Positions 8,972 to 17,069 of a DNA stretch of 64,000 nt are shown one piece after another. The number at the start of each line of letters is the position of its first letter. Positions within the stretch are counted from its first letter, which is position 1. This DNA comes from PNAI01 sp035574295 (GTDB taxonomy: Bacteria; Pseudomonadota; Alphaproteobacteria; Rhizobiales; Xanthobacteraceae): positions 51,059 through 115,058 of the forward strand of contig DATLYX010000039.1 of NCBI GenBank assembly GCA_035574295.1. The letters are read 5' to 3'. The notes beneath the pieces were generated by a model. It had not been told where the DNA came from and did no database searches. It was given only the letters and a program-made list of their open reading frames with translations. A program made the translations under genes and the position numbers.

Positions 8972-9214
8972 GTGCCGACCCTCGACAAAGTCGCAGTGGA
9001 CATTTCGGTCGTGCTCGGAACCACGGAGATGCCGATCCACCAGGTGCTCCGGCTCGGCCGCGGTGCCATCATCGAGCTTGAGGCGCGGGAGAACGATCCG
9101 GTGAAAATTTTGGCCAACAACTACCCCGTGGCCAAGGGAACCGTGGTGGTGAGCGGCAACCGCATCGCGGTCGAAGTCAAAGAGCTTTTGCCCCGCTCGG
9201 CGGAGGTGCGCTGA
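8972..9214 (+). CDS. orphan FliN/SpoA-domain protein
   Basis: An 80-residue protein that consists of one SpoA domain, as in the C-terminal half of the flagellar switch protein FliN or type III secretion C-ring proteins. Key features are LGTTEMPIHQVLRLGRGAIIEL, then PVKILANNYPVAKGTVVV and a final IAVEVKELL strand. A GTG start at 8972 is supported by AAGGAG nine bases upstream. In a motor it would join the C-ring, but no flagellar or secretion genes are nearby, so its partner is unknown. It precedes tRNA-Leu by 82 bp. Confidence 0.8.
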   Translation: MPTLDKVAVDISVVLGTTEMPIHQVLRLGRGAIIELEARENDPVKILANNYPVAKGTVVVSGNRIAVEVKELLPRSAEVR

Positions 9215-9296
9215 CGGCTTCCGCCTTGTCCCGCCGGACCCTATTTGTTAATCGTCCCTCGCCTTTAAGGCCCGGCTGTTAAGCCGGCATTCACCT

Positions 9297-9380
9297 GCGG
9301 TCGTGGCGGAATGGCAGACGCACTAGCTTGAGGTGCTAGCGGGGCAACCCGTGGAGGTTCGAGTCCTCTCGACCGCACCA
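9297..9380 (+). tRNA. tRNA-Leu (anticodon GAG)
   Basis: The cloverleaf is complete: acceptor stem GCGGTCG (9297-9303) pairs with CGACCGC (9370-9376), and the CCA end is encoded (9378-9380). The anticodon stem CTAGC/GCTAG encloses loop TTGAGGT, giving anticodon GAG at 9330-9332, which reads Leu CUC/CUU codons. A long variable arm (GGGGCAACCCG region) marks it as a class II leucine tRNA. The TTCGAGT T-loop is intact. Confidence 0.97.
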
Positions 9381-9445
9381 CCAAGTGGACTTTGGGATTC
9401 GTTCGGCGGGGCCGTGTTACGCTGCCCTCCGGATCCTGCGCGCAC

Positions 9446-10411
9446 TCAGTTCGACAGCACCAGCGGCGGGCGGATGGCGGGGCGCAGGTCGACTGGGGCA
9501 GGCGGAAGCGTCGCGCGCAGATCGAGGGGCGCGAGGATAACTTCACTTGCCGCGCGCTGCGCGGGCGGGGATTTCGCGCTCATGATTTGCGGCCAAGCCT
9601 GGCGCGAGCGCGCGAGTAGCCATTCCTGCGGCGCCGACGCTGTCCTGAAATGCTCGCTGCTCGTGGGAACGACGTGCACGATGCGATAGCCGCGGGTCTT
9701 CAGCTCGCGCAGCAAGTCGGGCAGCGCGAGCGCGGTGGCGGGTTGAATATCGTGTAGCAGCAGAATCCCGCGGCGCCGGGCCTCGATGCGCCGGAGCGCG
9801 ACGCTCACGATCTCGCTCGCCGAGATGTGCCGCCAGTCGTCGGCGGGAAAATCCGCGCTCCACACCATGAGCCCGCGTTCGCGCAAGTAGGTTTCGACCG
9901 CCTTGCCGCGCCGCAGGCCCGGAATGCGAAAAAACGGCGCAACCGCGCTGGCGGAGCCGAGCGCGGCGGCCGCAGAGGCAATGCCGTCCTCGACCTCGGT
10001 CTTGACGCGGGTGATCGGCATCTCGTTGAAGAGGCCCGGGTGGTTCTCGCTGTGTGTGCCGATGGTGTGGCCCTCGGCATACATGCGGCGCACGAGTTTT
10101 GGATAGGCGCGCGCCATCCGACCGACCACGAAATACGTGGCCTTCACGCATTCGGAGGCGAGAATGTCGAGCACGCGGTTGCTAAAGGGCGGCAGCGGAC
10201 CGTCATCGAAGGTGAGCACCAGCTCCTTGTCGGCCAACGGCAGAGTCTCGGCATACTGCATGGTGCCGACGCGCATGTACCGGGCGGGAACCGCTGCAAT
10301 CACCCGGCTTACACCCAGGGCGTCCGGGTTGCCGGGGCATTCGGACGCGCGCGCAGTCCAAGACGCGCACACAACGGCCAATCCGCACCACAACGCGGCC
10401 CAACGCGACAT
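9446..10411 (-). CDS. exported polysaccharide deacetylase (NodB fold)
   Basis: A 321-residue protein with an N-terminal signal peptide (about residues 1-22) and a NodB-homology domain: TFDDGP at 67-72 (metal-binding Asp70), HSENH at 120-124 (metal-binding His pair), then the FFRIPGLR, WSADFPADDW and LLLHD motifs in correct order. It is a predicted metal-dependent de-N-acetylase of peptidoglycan or an exopolysaccharide in the periplasm. The C-terminal 70 residues are proline- and alanine-rich. It is convergent with tRNA-Leu and divergent from the GGDEF-EAL gene. Confidence 0.9.
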   Translation of the reverse strand: MSRWAALWCGLAVVCASWTARASECPGNPDALGVSRVIAAVPARYMRVGTMQYAETLPLADKELVLTFDDGPLPPFSNRVLDILASECVKATYFVVGRMARAYPKLVRRMYAEGHTIGTHSENHPGLFNEMPITRVKTEVEDGIASAAAALGSASAVAPFFRIPGLRRGKAVETYLRERGLMVWSADFPADDWRHISASEIVSVALRRIEARRRGILLLHDIQPATALALPDLLRELKTRGYRIVHVVPTSSEHFRTASAPQEWLLARSRQAWPQIMSAKSPPAQRAASEVILAPLDLRATLPPAPVDLRPAIRPPLVLSN

Positions 10412-10659
10412 CGCGGACTCTTGGTAAACCTCTGCTTGCCGGAGCCACGATAGGGTCAGGCCGTGAACATCGGCTTAACGCTTTACTGACTCTGACGCGA
10501 TTTGTGGCGCGATGGTGCGACGGCAATTGCGGGACACCGCGCATTTTCCGGCGGGACTGTCAGCAAAAGTTAACGGTGCGCGGCGCGTTGATGACCGGAC
10601 ATTAACCAGCCGGCCGTAGCTTCTTTTTAAGGGTTGGTGAGCGGCGGGACGGTGCCAGT

Positions 10660-12474
10660 ATGGCGGAGAGTTGGGGTACGCATGCGCGCCGCCTCGCCAC
10701 ACCGCGGCTCGTCGCGACGCTCGGACTGTTCGCGCTCAGCGCCATCTTCTTCTGCGCCGTCGCCGGCTACCTGCTCTTGAGCCGCGCCGAGGAGGTCCGC
10801 GAGCACGAGCGGCGCGCAGCGCTGGTCGGCGCGATCGCCGACATCCGCATGGGCGGCACGGACATCGCGGAGCTGGATTCGGAGCTGATGGATGGATTGG
10901 CGCGCGCCTACGGGCTGAAAGGCCTGCGGTTCGAGCATGAGCTTGCTTCGAGCGATCGCGAGGTGCAGCCGGCGCTCGACCGCGACGGCCGCATCGTCGG
11001 ATGGTTCACCTGGGAGCGCGATCAGGCGACCGCAGAGGTCTTCGCAAAATTGCTGCCGTTTCTGGTGCTCGGCGCGTTCAGCCTGGTCGCATTTGCCGGC
11101 ATGGCCCTGTCGCAGGTGCGGCGGTCGGTGCGCGACCTTGCGGGCAGCGAACAGCGCGCCTGGCAGCTCGCGCACGAAGATCCGCTCACCGGTCTGCCTA
11201 ATCAGCGCCGGATGCTGCGGTTGATTGACGAGGCGCTGCTGGCGCGGCCGTCCGCAGACGTGGTGAGCCTTGCCATCGCGGATGTGGATCGACTGGCGGA
11301 CGTCAACGATGCGTTCGGCCGCGCGGACGGCGATCGGTTGCTCGCTGCCTTTGCCGAGCGGCTGCGGCAGGCGGTCGGCGAGGCGGCGGGCCGGATGGGC
11401 GACGACGAATTTGCACTTTTGCTGACAGCGGCGAGCGCGGGTGAGGCCTGCGACCGGTTCGCTGCCATCGCGCGCGCTCTGGAGCGGCCGTATTGGCTTG
11501 GCGAGCAGTCGGTGCAGATCGCCGTCACCATGGGCGTGGCGCATGCCGACCAGGAACAGTCGGGGCGCGAGGAGCTCTTGCGGCGCGCGAATCTGGCGCT
11601 GCGGACCGCCAAGCGCAAAAGCCGCGGCAGCATGCTGGAATTTGCATCGGCGATGGAGACCGAGTTCGCCGAGCGGCAGTTCATCGAGCGCGAATTGCGC
11701 AAGGCGCTCGCAGAAGGCACGCTCGATCTGCACTACCAACCGATCGTGAGCGCTGACGGCACCGCGATCACCGGGCTCGAGGCGCTGGTCCGCTGGGCGC
11801 ATCCGGAGCGCGGGGCGATCCCGCCGGACGCTTTCGTGCCGGTCGCCGAGCAGACCGGCCAGATCGGCGCGCTCGGCGAATTCGTTCTGCGCCGCGCGCT
11901 CGACGACGCCCGGCGCTGGCCGCAGCTCTTTGTCGCAATCAACGTCTCGCCGGTGCAGGTGCGCGACCCCACGCTGGTGGTGGCGGTCTCCGACGCGCTC
12001 AGCGCCAGCGAAATTTTGCCGTCGCAAGTGGTGTTGGAAATGACGGAAAATGTGCTGATCGATAACCCGGACGAGGCCAAGCGGCGGCTCGATGCGCTGC
12101 GTGCGATCGGCGTGCAGCTTGCGCTCGACGATTTCGGCAGCGGTTATTCAAGCCTGACCTATCTGCAACGCTTCAAGTTCGATCGCCTGAAGATCGACCG
12201 CGGCTTCGTGCGGCCGCTCGGCAAAGCACGCGGCAGCGAGGCGATCGTTCAGGCGATCGTCGCGCTCGGCCGTGCGCTCGACCTGCGTATCATGGCGGAG
12301 GGGGTGGAAAGCGAAGAGCAGCGCGTGCTGCTGCGGCTTGCTGGGTGCGAGGAGATGCAGGGGTTTCTGTTCGCCAAGCCGGCGCCGCGCGAGGCGATCG
12401 AGCGGCTGCTGGCAGCCGCGGATGCCGCCGGATCGCGACCGATCCTGCGCGCTTTGCCGCTCGCGAGCGCGTGA
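10660..12474 (+). CDS. GGDEF-EAL protein, likely c-di-GMP phosphodiesterase
   Basis: A 604-residue inner-membrane protein: helix at about 18-40, short sensor segment, second helix at about 130-150, GGDEF domain at about 165-325, EAL domain at about 340-595. The cyclase signature is degenerate (GDDEF at 247-251), so synthesis is doubtful. The EAL domain keeps the ligands: Glu374 (EAL), Asn428, Glu460 and Glu463 (EMTEN), Asp490-Asp491 (DDFGSG), Lys511 (KID) and Glu547 (EGVES). It should cleave c-di-GMP to pGpG, with the GGDEF part perhaps binding GTP as a regulator. No strong ribosome-binding site is seen at ATG 10660. Confidence 0.92.
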   Translation: MAESWGTHARRLATPRLVATLGLFALSAIFFCAVAGYLLLSRAEEVREHERRAALVGAIADIRMGGTDIAELDSELMDGLARAYGLKGLRFEHELASSDREVQPALDRDGRIVGWFTWERDQATAEVFAKLLPFLVLGAFSLVAFAGMALSQVRRSVRDLAGSEQRAWQLAHEDPLTGLPNQRRMLRLIDEALLARPSADVVSLAIADVDRLADVNDAFGRADGDRLLAAFAERLRQAVGEAAGRMGDDEFALLLTAASAGEACDRFAAIARALERPYWLGEQSVQIAVTMGVAHADQEQSGREELLRRANLALRTAKRKSRGSMLEFASAMETEFAERQFIERELRKALAEGTLDLHYQPIVSADGTAITGLEALVRWAHPERGAIPPDAFVPVAEQTGQIGALGEFVLRRALDDARRWPQLFVAINVSPVQVRDPTLVVAVSDALSASEILPSQVVLEMTENVLIDNPDEAKRRLDALRAIGVQLALDDFGSGYSSLTYLQRFKFDRLKIDRGFVRPLGKARGSEAIVQAIVALGRALDLRIMAEGVESEEQRVLLRLAGCEEMQGFLFAKPAPREAIERLLAAADAAGSRPILRALPLASA

Positions 12475-12557
12475 AGCGGGCGGCGCTGACACGGCGGGCG
12501 GGGAGCGTCATAATGTCCGATAGAGCGGCAAGGCGGCAAAATCGCTCCGAGGGCGGC

Positions 12558-13730
12558 ATGATTCCCAACGTGTGGACCGGCCTCGATTTCGGCCTCGGCG
12601 CCGAGATCGATGCACTGCGCGAGACCACAAAAAAATTCGCGCAGGAAAAAATCGCGCCGCGGGCAGACCGCATCGACCGCGAAAACACTTTTCCGCGCGA
12701 TCTGTGGCCAGAGATGGGCGCGCTCGGGCTGCACGGCATCACGGTCGAAGAAGAGTGGGGTGGTGCAGGCATGGGGTATCTCGCCCATTGCGTGGCCATG
12801 GAAGAGATTTCGCGCGCCTCTGCCTCGGTCGGCCTGTCCTACGGGGCGCACTCCAACCTGTGCGTCAATCAGATCCGACGCAACGGAACCGACGACCAGA
12901 AGCGGCGCTACCTGCCAAAACTGCTGGCGGGCGAGCACGTCGGCGCGCTGGCAATGTCGGAACCGGGCGCGGGCTCCGACGTGGTGTCCATGCGCACGCG
13001 CGCGGACAGGCAAGGCGACCGCTACATCCTCAACGGCACCAAGATGTGGATCACCAACGGGCCGGTGGCGGACGTGATCGTGGTCTATGCCAAGACCGAT
13101 GTCACCGCGGGCGCGCGCGGCATCACGGCATTCATCGTGGAGCGCAGGTTTCCCGGATTCTCGGCTTCACCCAAGCTCGACAAGCTTGGCATGCGCGGCT
13201 CGGACACGAGCGAGCTGGTGTTCCAGAACTGCGAGGTGCCGGTCGAAAACGTGCTCGGCGCGGTGGGTAACGGCGTCAACGTGTTGATGTCCGGCCTCGA
13301 CTACGAGCGGGTGGTGCTGGCGGCGGGCCCGCTCGGCATCATGCAGGCCTGCATGGATCTCGCGGTGCCTTACGTGCATGACCGCAAGCAGTTCGGCCAG
13401 CCGATCGGCCGCTTCCAGATGATGCAGGCCAAGCTGGCCGACATGTACGTGACCATGAACGCAGCCAAAGCCTACGTGTACGCGGTGGCGCGGGCATGTG
13501 ATGCAGGCCACACCACGCGCGAGGATGCGGCGGGGGCCATTCTGTATGCGGCCGAGCGGGCCACCTGGATGGCGCTGGAGACGATCCAGTGTCTGGGCGG
13601 CAACGGCTACATCAACGACTATCCGGCGGGTCGCCTGCTGCGGGACGCCAAGCTGTACGAAATCGGGGCGGGGACCAGCGAAATCCGCAGGATGTTGATT
13701 GGACGAGAGATTTTCGAGAAGACGAGCTGA
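12558..13730 (+). CDS. ivd: isovaleryl-CoA dehydrogenase
   Basis: A 390-residue FAD-dependent acyl-CoA dehydrogenase. The catalytic base is Glu250 in SGLDYERVVLA, the position specific to isovaleryl-CoA dehydrogenases, and the usual C-terminal Glu site is replaced in LYEIGAGTSEIRR. It oxidises isovaleryl-CoA to 3-methylcrotonyl-CoA in leucine breakdown, passing electrons to ETF. ATG at 12558 matches homologues that start near IPN; an in-frame ATG at 12513 with GGGGAG upstream would add 15 residues. mccB and mccA, which act next, lie 9 and 22.5 kb downstream on the same strand. Confidence 0.92.
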   Translation: MIPNVWTGLDFGLGAEIDALRETTKKFAQEKIAPRADRIDRENTFPRDLWPEMGALGLHGITVEEEWGGAGMGYLAHCVAMEEISRASASVGLSYGAHSNLCVNQIRRNGTDDQKRRYLPKLLAGEHVGALAMSEPGAGSDVVSMRTRADRQGDRYILNGTKMWITNGPVADVIVVYAKTDVTAGARGITAFIVERRFPGFSASPKLDKLGMRGSDTSELVFQNCEVPVENVLGAVGNGVNVLMSGLDYERVVLAAGPLGIMQACMDLAVPYVHDRKQFGQPIGRFQMMQAKLADMYVTMNAAKAYVYAVARACDAGHTTREDAAGAILYAAERATWMALETIQCLGGNGYINDYPAGRLLRDAKLYEIGAGTSEIRRMLIGREIFEKTS

Positions 13731-14006
13731 GGGCAAAGGCGCTTTCGTTCGCTGATCGCGCAGTCCATGTGCGGGCGGTGCACGAAAAAAAAGCCGGCTA
13801 TGCTGTGGACCGGAATTGGGCATTCTTGGACGACGGCGTGGACATCCGGCGGATCCGGCAGCCGCGGTCAGCCATTGGCTCAGTCGGCCAATGCACCATA
13901 GTCCAATGGACGAGGCCGGCGGCCGAGGCGGCCAATGGTGGCTCTGGTTTACCAATCCTCAACGGAACCGGTGCGATTCTAGGCCCGTGAACCACGGGGG
14001 ACGGGC
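13731..14006 (+). promoter_or_regulatory. intergenic region with CCAATG motif array upstream of XRE regulator
   Basis: This gap contains four copies of CCAATG(G) or its complement: CCATTGG at 13872-13878, CCAATG at 13888-13893, CCAATGG at 13903-13909 and CCAATGG at 13932-13938. The centres are about 15, 15 and 29 bp apart, close to multiples of one spacing. The array ends about 70 bp before the start of a helix-turn-helix gene, so it could be that protein's own operator. This is inferred from position and repetition only. Confidence 0.4.
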
Positions 14007-14402
14007 ATGATGCGGGTGCGACTGAAGGCCGATGGGCGGCTCGTGGCAATCCTGCCGGACGGCAGCGAGGGGCCGCTGCTTCAATTTGAGGATCAACCGG
14101 TCCGCGATGTCTGGGCACCGCCGCTGGTGCCAAATCCACTTGCCGGAGCCCAGTCGGCAACGACGGGGCAAAGCGCAGGTTCACCCGACAGCGCAACGTA
14201 TGCACGACGCATCCGAGCCAATGTAAAACTCACGCAGACGGAGTTTGCCTTGCGCATCGGCGTGCCGGTAGAAACGGTGCGCAATTGGGAACAGGGCAAG
14301 CGGGTGCCGCGCGGGCCGGCGCGGGCGTTGCTCAAGCTGATCGAACACGCGCCTGATGTGGCGTTTTCGGTGCTGCGGCAAGAGGAGGCGACGCGTTCTT
14401 GA
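14007..14402 (+). CDS. XRE-family helix-turn-helix regulator, antitoxin-like
   Basis: A 131-residue protein: an N-terminal segment (1-60) that I do not recognise, then a HigA/NadS-like helix-turn-helix at about 65-115 with LTQTEFALRIGVPVETVRNWEQGKRVP. Such proteins bind DNA as dimers and often repress themselves or pair with a toxin. No toxin gene is adjacent on either side, so this appears to be an orphan regulator. GGGGGACGGG precedes the ATG; a second ATG follows at 14010. A repeated CCAATG motif lies upstream. Confidence 0.82.
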   Translation: MMRVRLKADGRLVAILPDGSEGPLLQFEDQPVRDVWAPPLVPNPLAGAQSATTGQSAGSPDSATYARRIRANVKLTQTEFALRIGVPVETVRNWEQGKRVPRGPARALLKLIEHAPDVAFSVLRQEEATRS

Positions 14403-14598
14403 AACCTCGATTCAGGCGCTTCGTAATTTGATTCATTGATGATTCAGCGCGCGGCCGGCGCGGACGCGGCTCGCAAAGTGATTCCGAAGCTGTTCGAAAG
14501 CTATTGATCCCTTGAGGATTTTTGTTCGTCTCGGGGCCGTGCAAGGCGGCATCGCACATGCCGGCGGGCGGGTTGGCAGAGGCCCTTCCGCGCGGCAT
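14332..14598 (-). CDS. doubtful 88-residue ORF with strong ribosome-binding site
   Basis: On the minus strand an ATG at 14598 is preceded by AAAGGAGG with a 6-base spacer, close to an ideal Shine-Dalgarno. The 88-codon frame runs into the 3' end of the XRE gene by about 70 bp. The predicted product is basic and rich in Pro, Ala and Arg, with no domain I recognise. It may be chance in a GC-rich genome; the ribosome-binding site is the only positive evidence. Confidence 0.22.
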   Translation of the reverse strand: MPRGRASANPPAGMCDAALHGPETNKNPQGINSFRTASESLCEPRPRRPRAESSMNQITKRLNRGFKNASPPLAAAPKTPHQARVRSA

Positions 14599-14647
14599 TC
14601 TGTGCCTCCTTTGAACCCAAGGGCATCAAGCAGCACAGGAGTTGTTC

Positions 14648-15472
14648 ATGCACGTCGTCGAAGCGCATGGCGCCAAAATCCCTGCCATCGGTCTTGGTAC
14701 CATGACCCTGAAGGAGGACGTGTGCGTCAACGCGGTCTCCACCGCGCTGAAAATGGGATACCGCCACCTCGATACGGCCTGGTTCTACAAGAACGAAAAG
14801 GAGAACGGGGAGGGGTTGCGCGCCTCCGGCGTGCCGCGCGAGCAGGTGTTCATCTGCACGAAAGTGCGCGAGACCCATCTGCAACCGGACGATTTTCAGC
14901 GCAGCGTGGACGAAAGCCTGGCCAATCTCGGGCTGCCGTATGTGGATCTCTTGCTGATCCATTGGAACAATCCCAACGTGCCGTTCAAGGTGAGCATCGG
15001 TGCGCTCAACAAGGCCAAGCGCGACGGTAAGGCCAAGCACATCGGCGTGGCCAATTTCACCACGACCATGCTGGACGAGGCCTGGGCGGTGACCAGCGAG
15101 CCGCTCGTGTGCAACCAGATCGAGGTGCATCCGTTCATCAACCAGGACAAGGTGATCGCGGCGAGCAAGAAGCACGGCATGGCGGTGGTGGCCTATGTGC
15201 CGATCGCGCGCGGCAAGGTGCCGGGCAACGAAGTGCTCGAGCGCATCGGCAAGGTACACGGCAAGACTTCGGCGCAGGTGTCGCTGCGCTATCTCACGCA
15301 GCAGGGCTTGATCCCGATCCCGCGCACGGCGAACCCGGCGCACCTGAAGGAAAATCTTGACGTGTTCGACTGGAATTTGTCGGATGCGGAGATGGCGGAA
15401 CTGAAAAAGCTCAACGCCGCCAACTTGCGTGTGGTCAACCCGCCGCACGCACCGAAGTGGGACACGCCCTGA
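14648..15472 (+). CDS. aldo-keto reductase, first of tandem pair
   Basis: A 274-residue TIM-barrel oxidoreductase. The catalytic tetrad is visible: Asp and Tyr in HLDTAWFYKNE, Lys in FICTKVRE, His in LLIHWNNP. NADPH-binding features include IPIPRTANPAHLKENL near the C terminus. It likely reduces small aldehydes or diketones, similar to 2,5-diketo-D-gluconate reductases. ATG at 14648 is chosen over an in-frame TTG at 14642 because CAGGAG sits 6 bases before it. The stop is 4 bp before the next gene, a clear paralogue. Confidence 0.9.
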   Translation: MHVVEAHGAKIPAIGLGTMTLKEDVCVNAVSTALKMGYRHLDTAWFYKNEKENGEGLRASGVPREQVFICTKVRETHLQPDDFQRSVDESLANLGLPYVDLLLIHWNNPNVPFKVSIGALNKAKRDGKAKHIGVANFTTTMLDEAWAVTSEPLVCNQIEVHPFINQDKVIAASKKHGMAVVAYVPIARGKVPGNEVLERIGKVHGKTSAQVSLRYLTQQGLIPIPRTANPAHLKENLDVFDWNLSDAEMAELKKLNAANLRVVNPPHAPKWDTP

Positions 15473-15476
15473 CCGC

Positions 15477-16307
15477 ATGCGCGCTGCGGACCAATCGATC
15501 GAGGCAAAAGGCGCGCGCATTCCCCTCCTCGGGCTCGGTACCTGGGACCTGCGCGGGCGGACCTGCGCGCGCATGGTCGAGGAGGCACTCAAGCTCGGCT
15601 ATCGCCATATCGACACTGCGGCGATGTACGACAACGAGCGCGCGGTGGGTGAGGGGTTGCGCGCTTCGGGCGTGCCGCGCGAGGAAGCGTTCATCGTCAC
15701 CAAAGTTTGGCAGAGCGACCTTGCAGCCAAGGATTTTGAGCGCTCCACCAAGGCGAGCCTTGCCAATCTGAAGCTCGATGCGGTGGATCTGTTGTTGATC
15801 CATTGGCCGAACCCGCGCATTCCGCTCGCCGAAACCATCGGCGCGCTCTGCAAGATGAAGCGGGAAGGATTTGCGCGGCATATCGGAGTGTCCAACTTCA
15901 CCGTCGATCTCTTGGCGCAGGCGACAAAACTTTCCACCGAGCCCTTGGTGTGCAACCAGATCGAATGCCATCCCTTTCTCGACCAGTCAGCGGTGATCGC
16001 GGCCTGCCGCCGGCACGGCATGGCGGTGGTGGCCTATAGCCCGATCGCGCGCGGCTCCGCCTCCAACAGCGATGTTTTGGCCAAAATCGGCAAAGTGCTT
16101 GGCAAGACCGCGGCGCAGGTGAGCCTCAGATGGCTCGTGCAACAGGGCATTGCGGTGATCCCGCGCACCAGCAAATCCGACCGGTTGCGGGAAAATTTGG
16201 CGATCTTCGATTTCGAGCTGTCGGCGGCGGAAATGAAACAGATCGCTGCGCTGGCAAACCCGCGCGGCCGCATCGTGGACTGGTCGGGCTCGCCGGATTG
16301 GGATTGA
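15477..16307 (+). CDS. aldo-keto reductase, second of tandem pair
   Basis: A 276-residue paralogue of the preceding gene, with the same motif order: HIDTAAMYDNE (Asp, Tyr), IVTKVWQ (Lys), LLIHWPNP (His), and IPRTSKSDRLREN for the cofactor phosphate. The two proteins align over almost the whole length by eye, so this is an old tandem duplication. ATG at 15477 is 4 bp after the upstream stop; frames further upstream overlap that gene. A 55-bp gap leads to the RraA-like gene. Confidence 0.9.
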   Translation: MRAADQSIEAKGARIPLLGLGTWDLRGRTCARMVEEALKLGYRHIDTAAMYDNERAVGEGLRASGVPREEAFIVTKVWQSDLAAKDFERSTKASLANLKLDAVDLLLIHWPNPRIPLAETIGALCKMKREGFARHIGVSNFTVDLLAQATKLSTEPLVCNQIECHPFLDQSAVIAACRRHGMAVVAYSPIARGSASNSDVLAKIGKVLGKTAAQVSLRWLVQQGIAVIPRTSKSDRLRENLAIFDFELSAAEMKQIAALANPRGRIVDWSGSPDWD

Positions 16308-16362
16308 TGGCCTGGCGGGTTGCGGGTTTTATGGCGCCGACGACCGCCGGAAAGGATTTTGC

Positions 16363-17061
16363 ATGAAGGCCGCCTTCGACGTACTTCGCCGTATTACCAC
16401 TGCCACCATCACCACTATGCTGCTCAAGAAGGGCATCCGGCGCTGCTGGATGAACGGGCCGAAGCCGCTTGTGGCGGGCGGCAAGCGGCTCGTGGGGCCG
16501 GCGTTCACGCTGCGCTTTGTTCCCGCGCGCGAGGATATTGCGACGCCGGAGAGCTGGGGCAAGCCGATCTCCACGCGGGCGGCAATCGAAGCCATGCCGG
16601 AGGGTTGCATCGCGGTGGCCGACGCGATGGGCCTCACGGGTGCAGGAATTTTTGGCGACATCCTCGCCATGCGCATGGCGCGGCGTGGTGTTGTCGCGCT
16701 CGTGACCGACGGGGCGGTGCGTGACAAGGCCGGCGTGCTCGCCACCGGCCTGCCGGTCTGGTGCGCGGGCGTGGCGGCGCCGGCGTCGGTGAACATGCTC
16801 ACCTTCGTCGGCTGGCAGGAGCCGATCGGTTGCGGCGGCGTTGCGGTATTTCCCGACGACGTGGTCGTGGTGGATGACGACGGTGCGGTGCTGATCCCGA
16901 AAGAGCTTGTGGATTTCGTCGCCAAGGAAGGCGAGGAGCACGAACGCTACGAGACCTGGGTGGTGGACGAAGTGGCGCGCGGCGTGAAGCTGCCCGGCCT
17001 CTACCCGCCGGACGAGGACGCCAAGGCGCGCTACGAAGCCTGGAAGAAACAGCGCGGCTGA
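16363..17061 (+). CDS. RraA/HMG-aldolase family protein
   Basis: A 232-residue protein of the RraA-like fold. The conserved GDILAMRMARRG (98-109) and TDGAVRDK (115-122) contain the Asp/Arg residues that bind Mg2+ and oxaloacetate or pyruvate in class II aldolases of this family. Family members are 4-hydroxy-4-methyl-2-oxoglutarate aldolases, oxaloacetate decarboxylases, or RNase E regulators; annotation as a menaquinone methyltransferase is outdated. The charged C-terminal extension (residues 190-232) suggests the aldolase-like clade. GGAAAGG precedes the ATG, and ydcF-like follows 8 bp later. Confidence 0.85.
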   Translation: MKAAFDVLRRITTATITTMLLKKGIRRCWMNGPKPLVAGGKRLVGPAFTLRFVPAREDIATPESWGKPISTRAAIEAMPEGCIAVADAMGLTGAGIFGDILAMRMARRGVVALVTDGAVRDKAGVLATGLPVWCAGVAAPASVNMLTFVGWQEPIGCGGVAVFPDDVVVVDDDGAVLIPKELVDFVAKEGEEHERYETWVVDEVARGVKLPGLYPPDEDAKARYEAWKKQRG

Positions 17062-17069
17062 GGACGCGC

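Noticed and set aside
13731..14006. Short plus-strand frame at 13816-14010 ahead of the XRE gene
   Set aside because: No ribosome-binding site or recognisable family; the repeated CCAATG words there are better explained as regulatory DNA.
14007..14402. Type II toxin-antitoxin module
   Set aside because: The regulator looks antitoxin-like, but neither neighbour encodes a HigB/RelE-type toxin and no small toxin frame fits.
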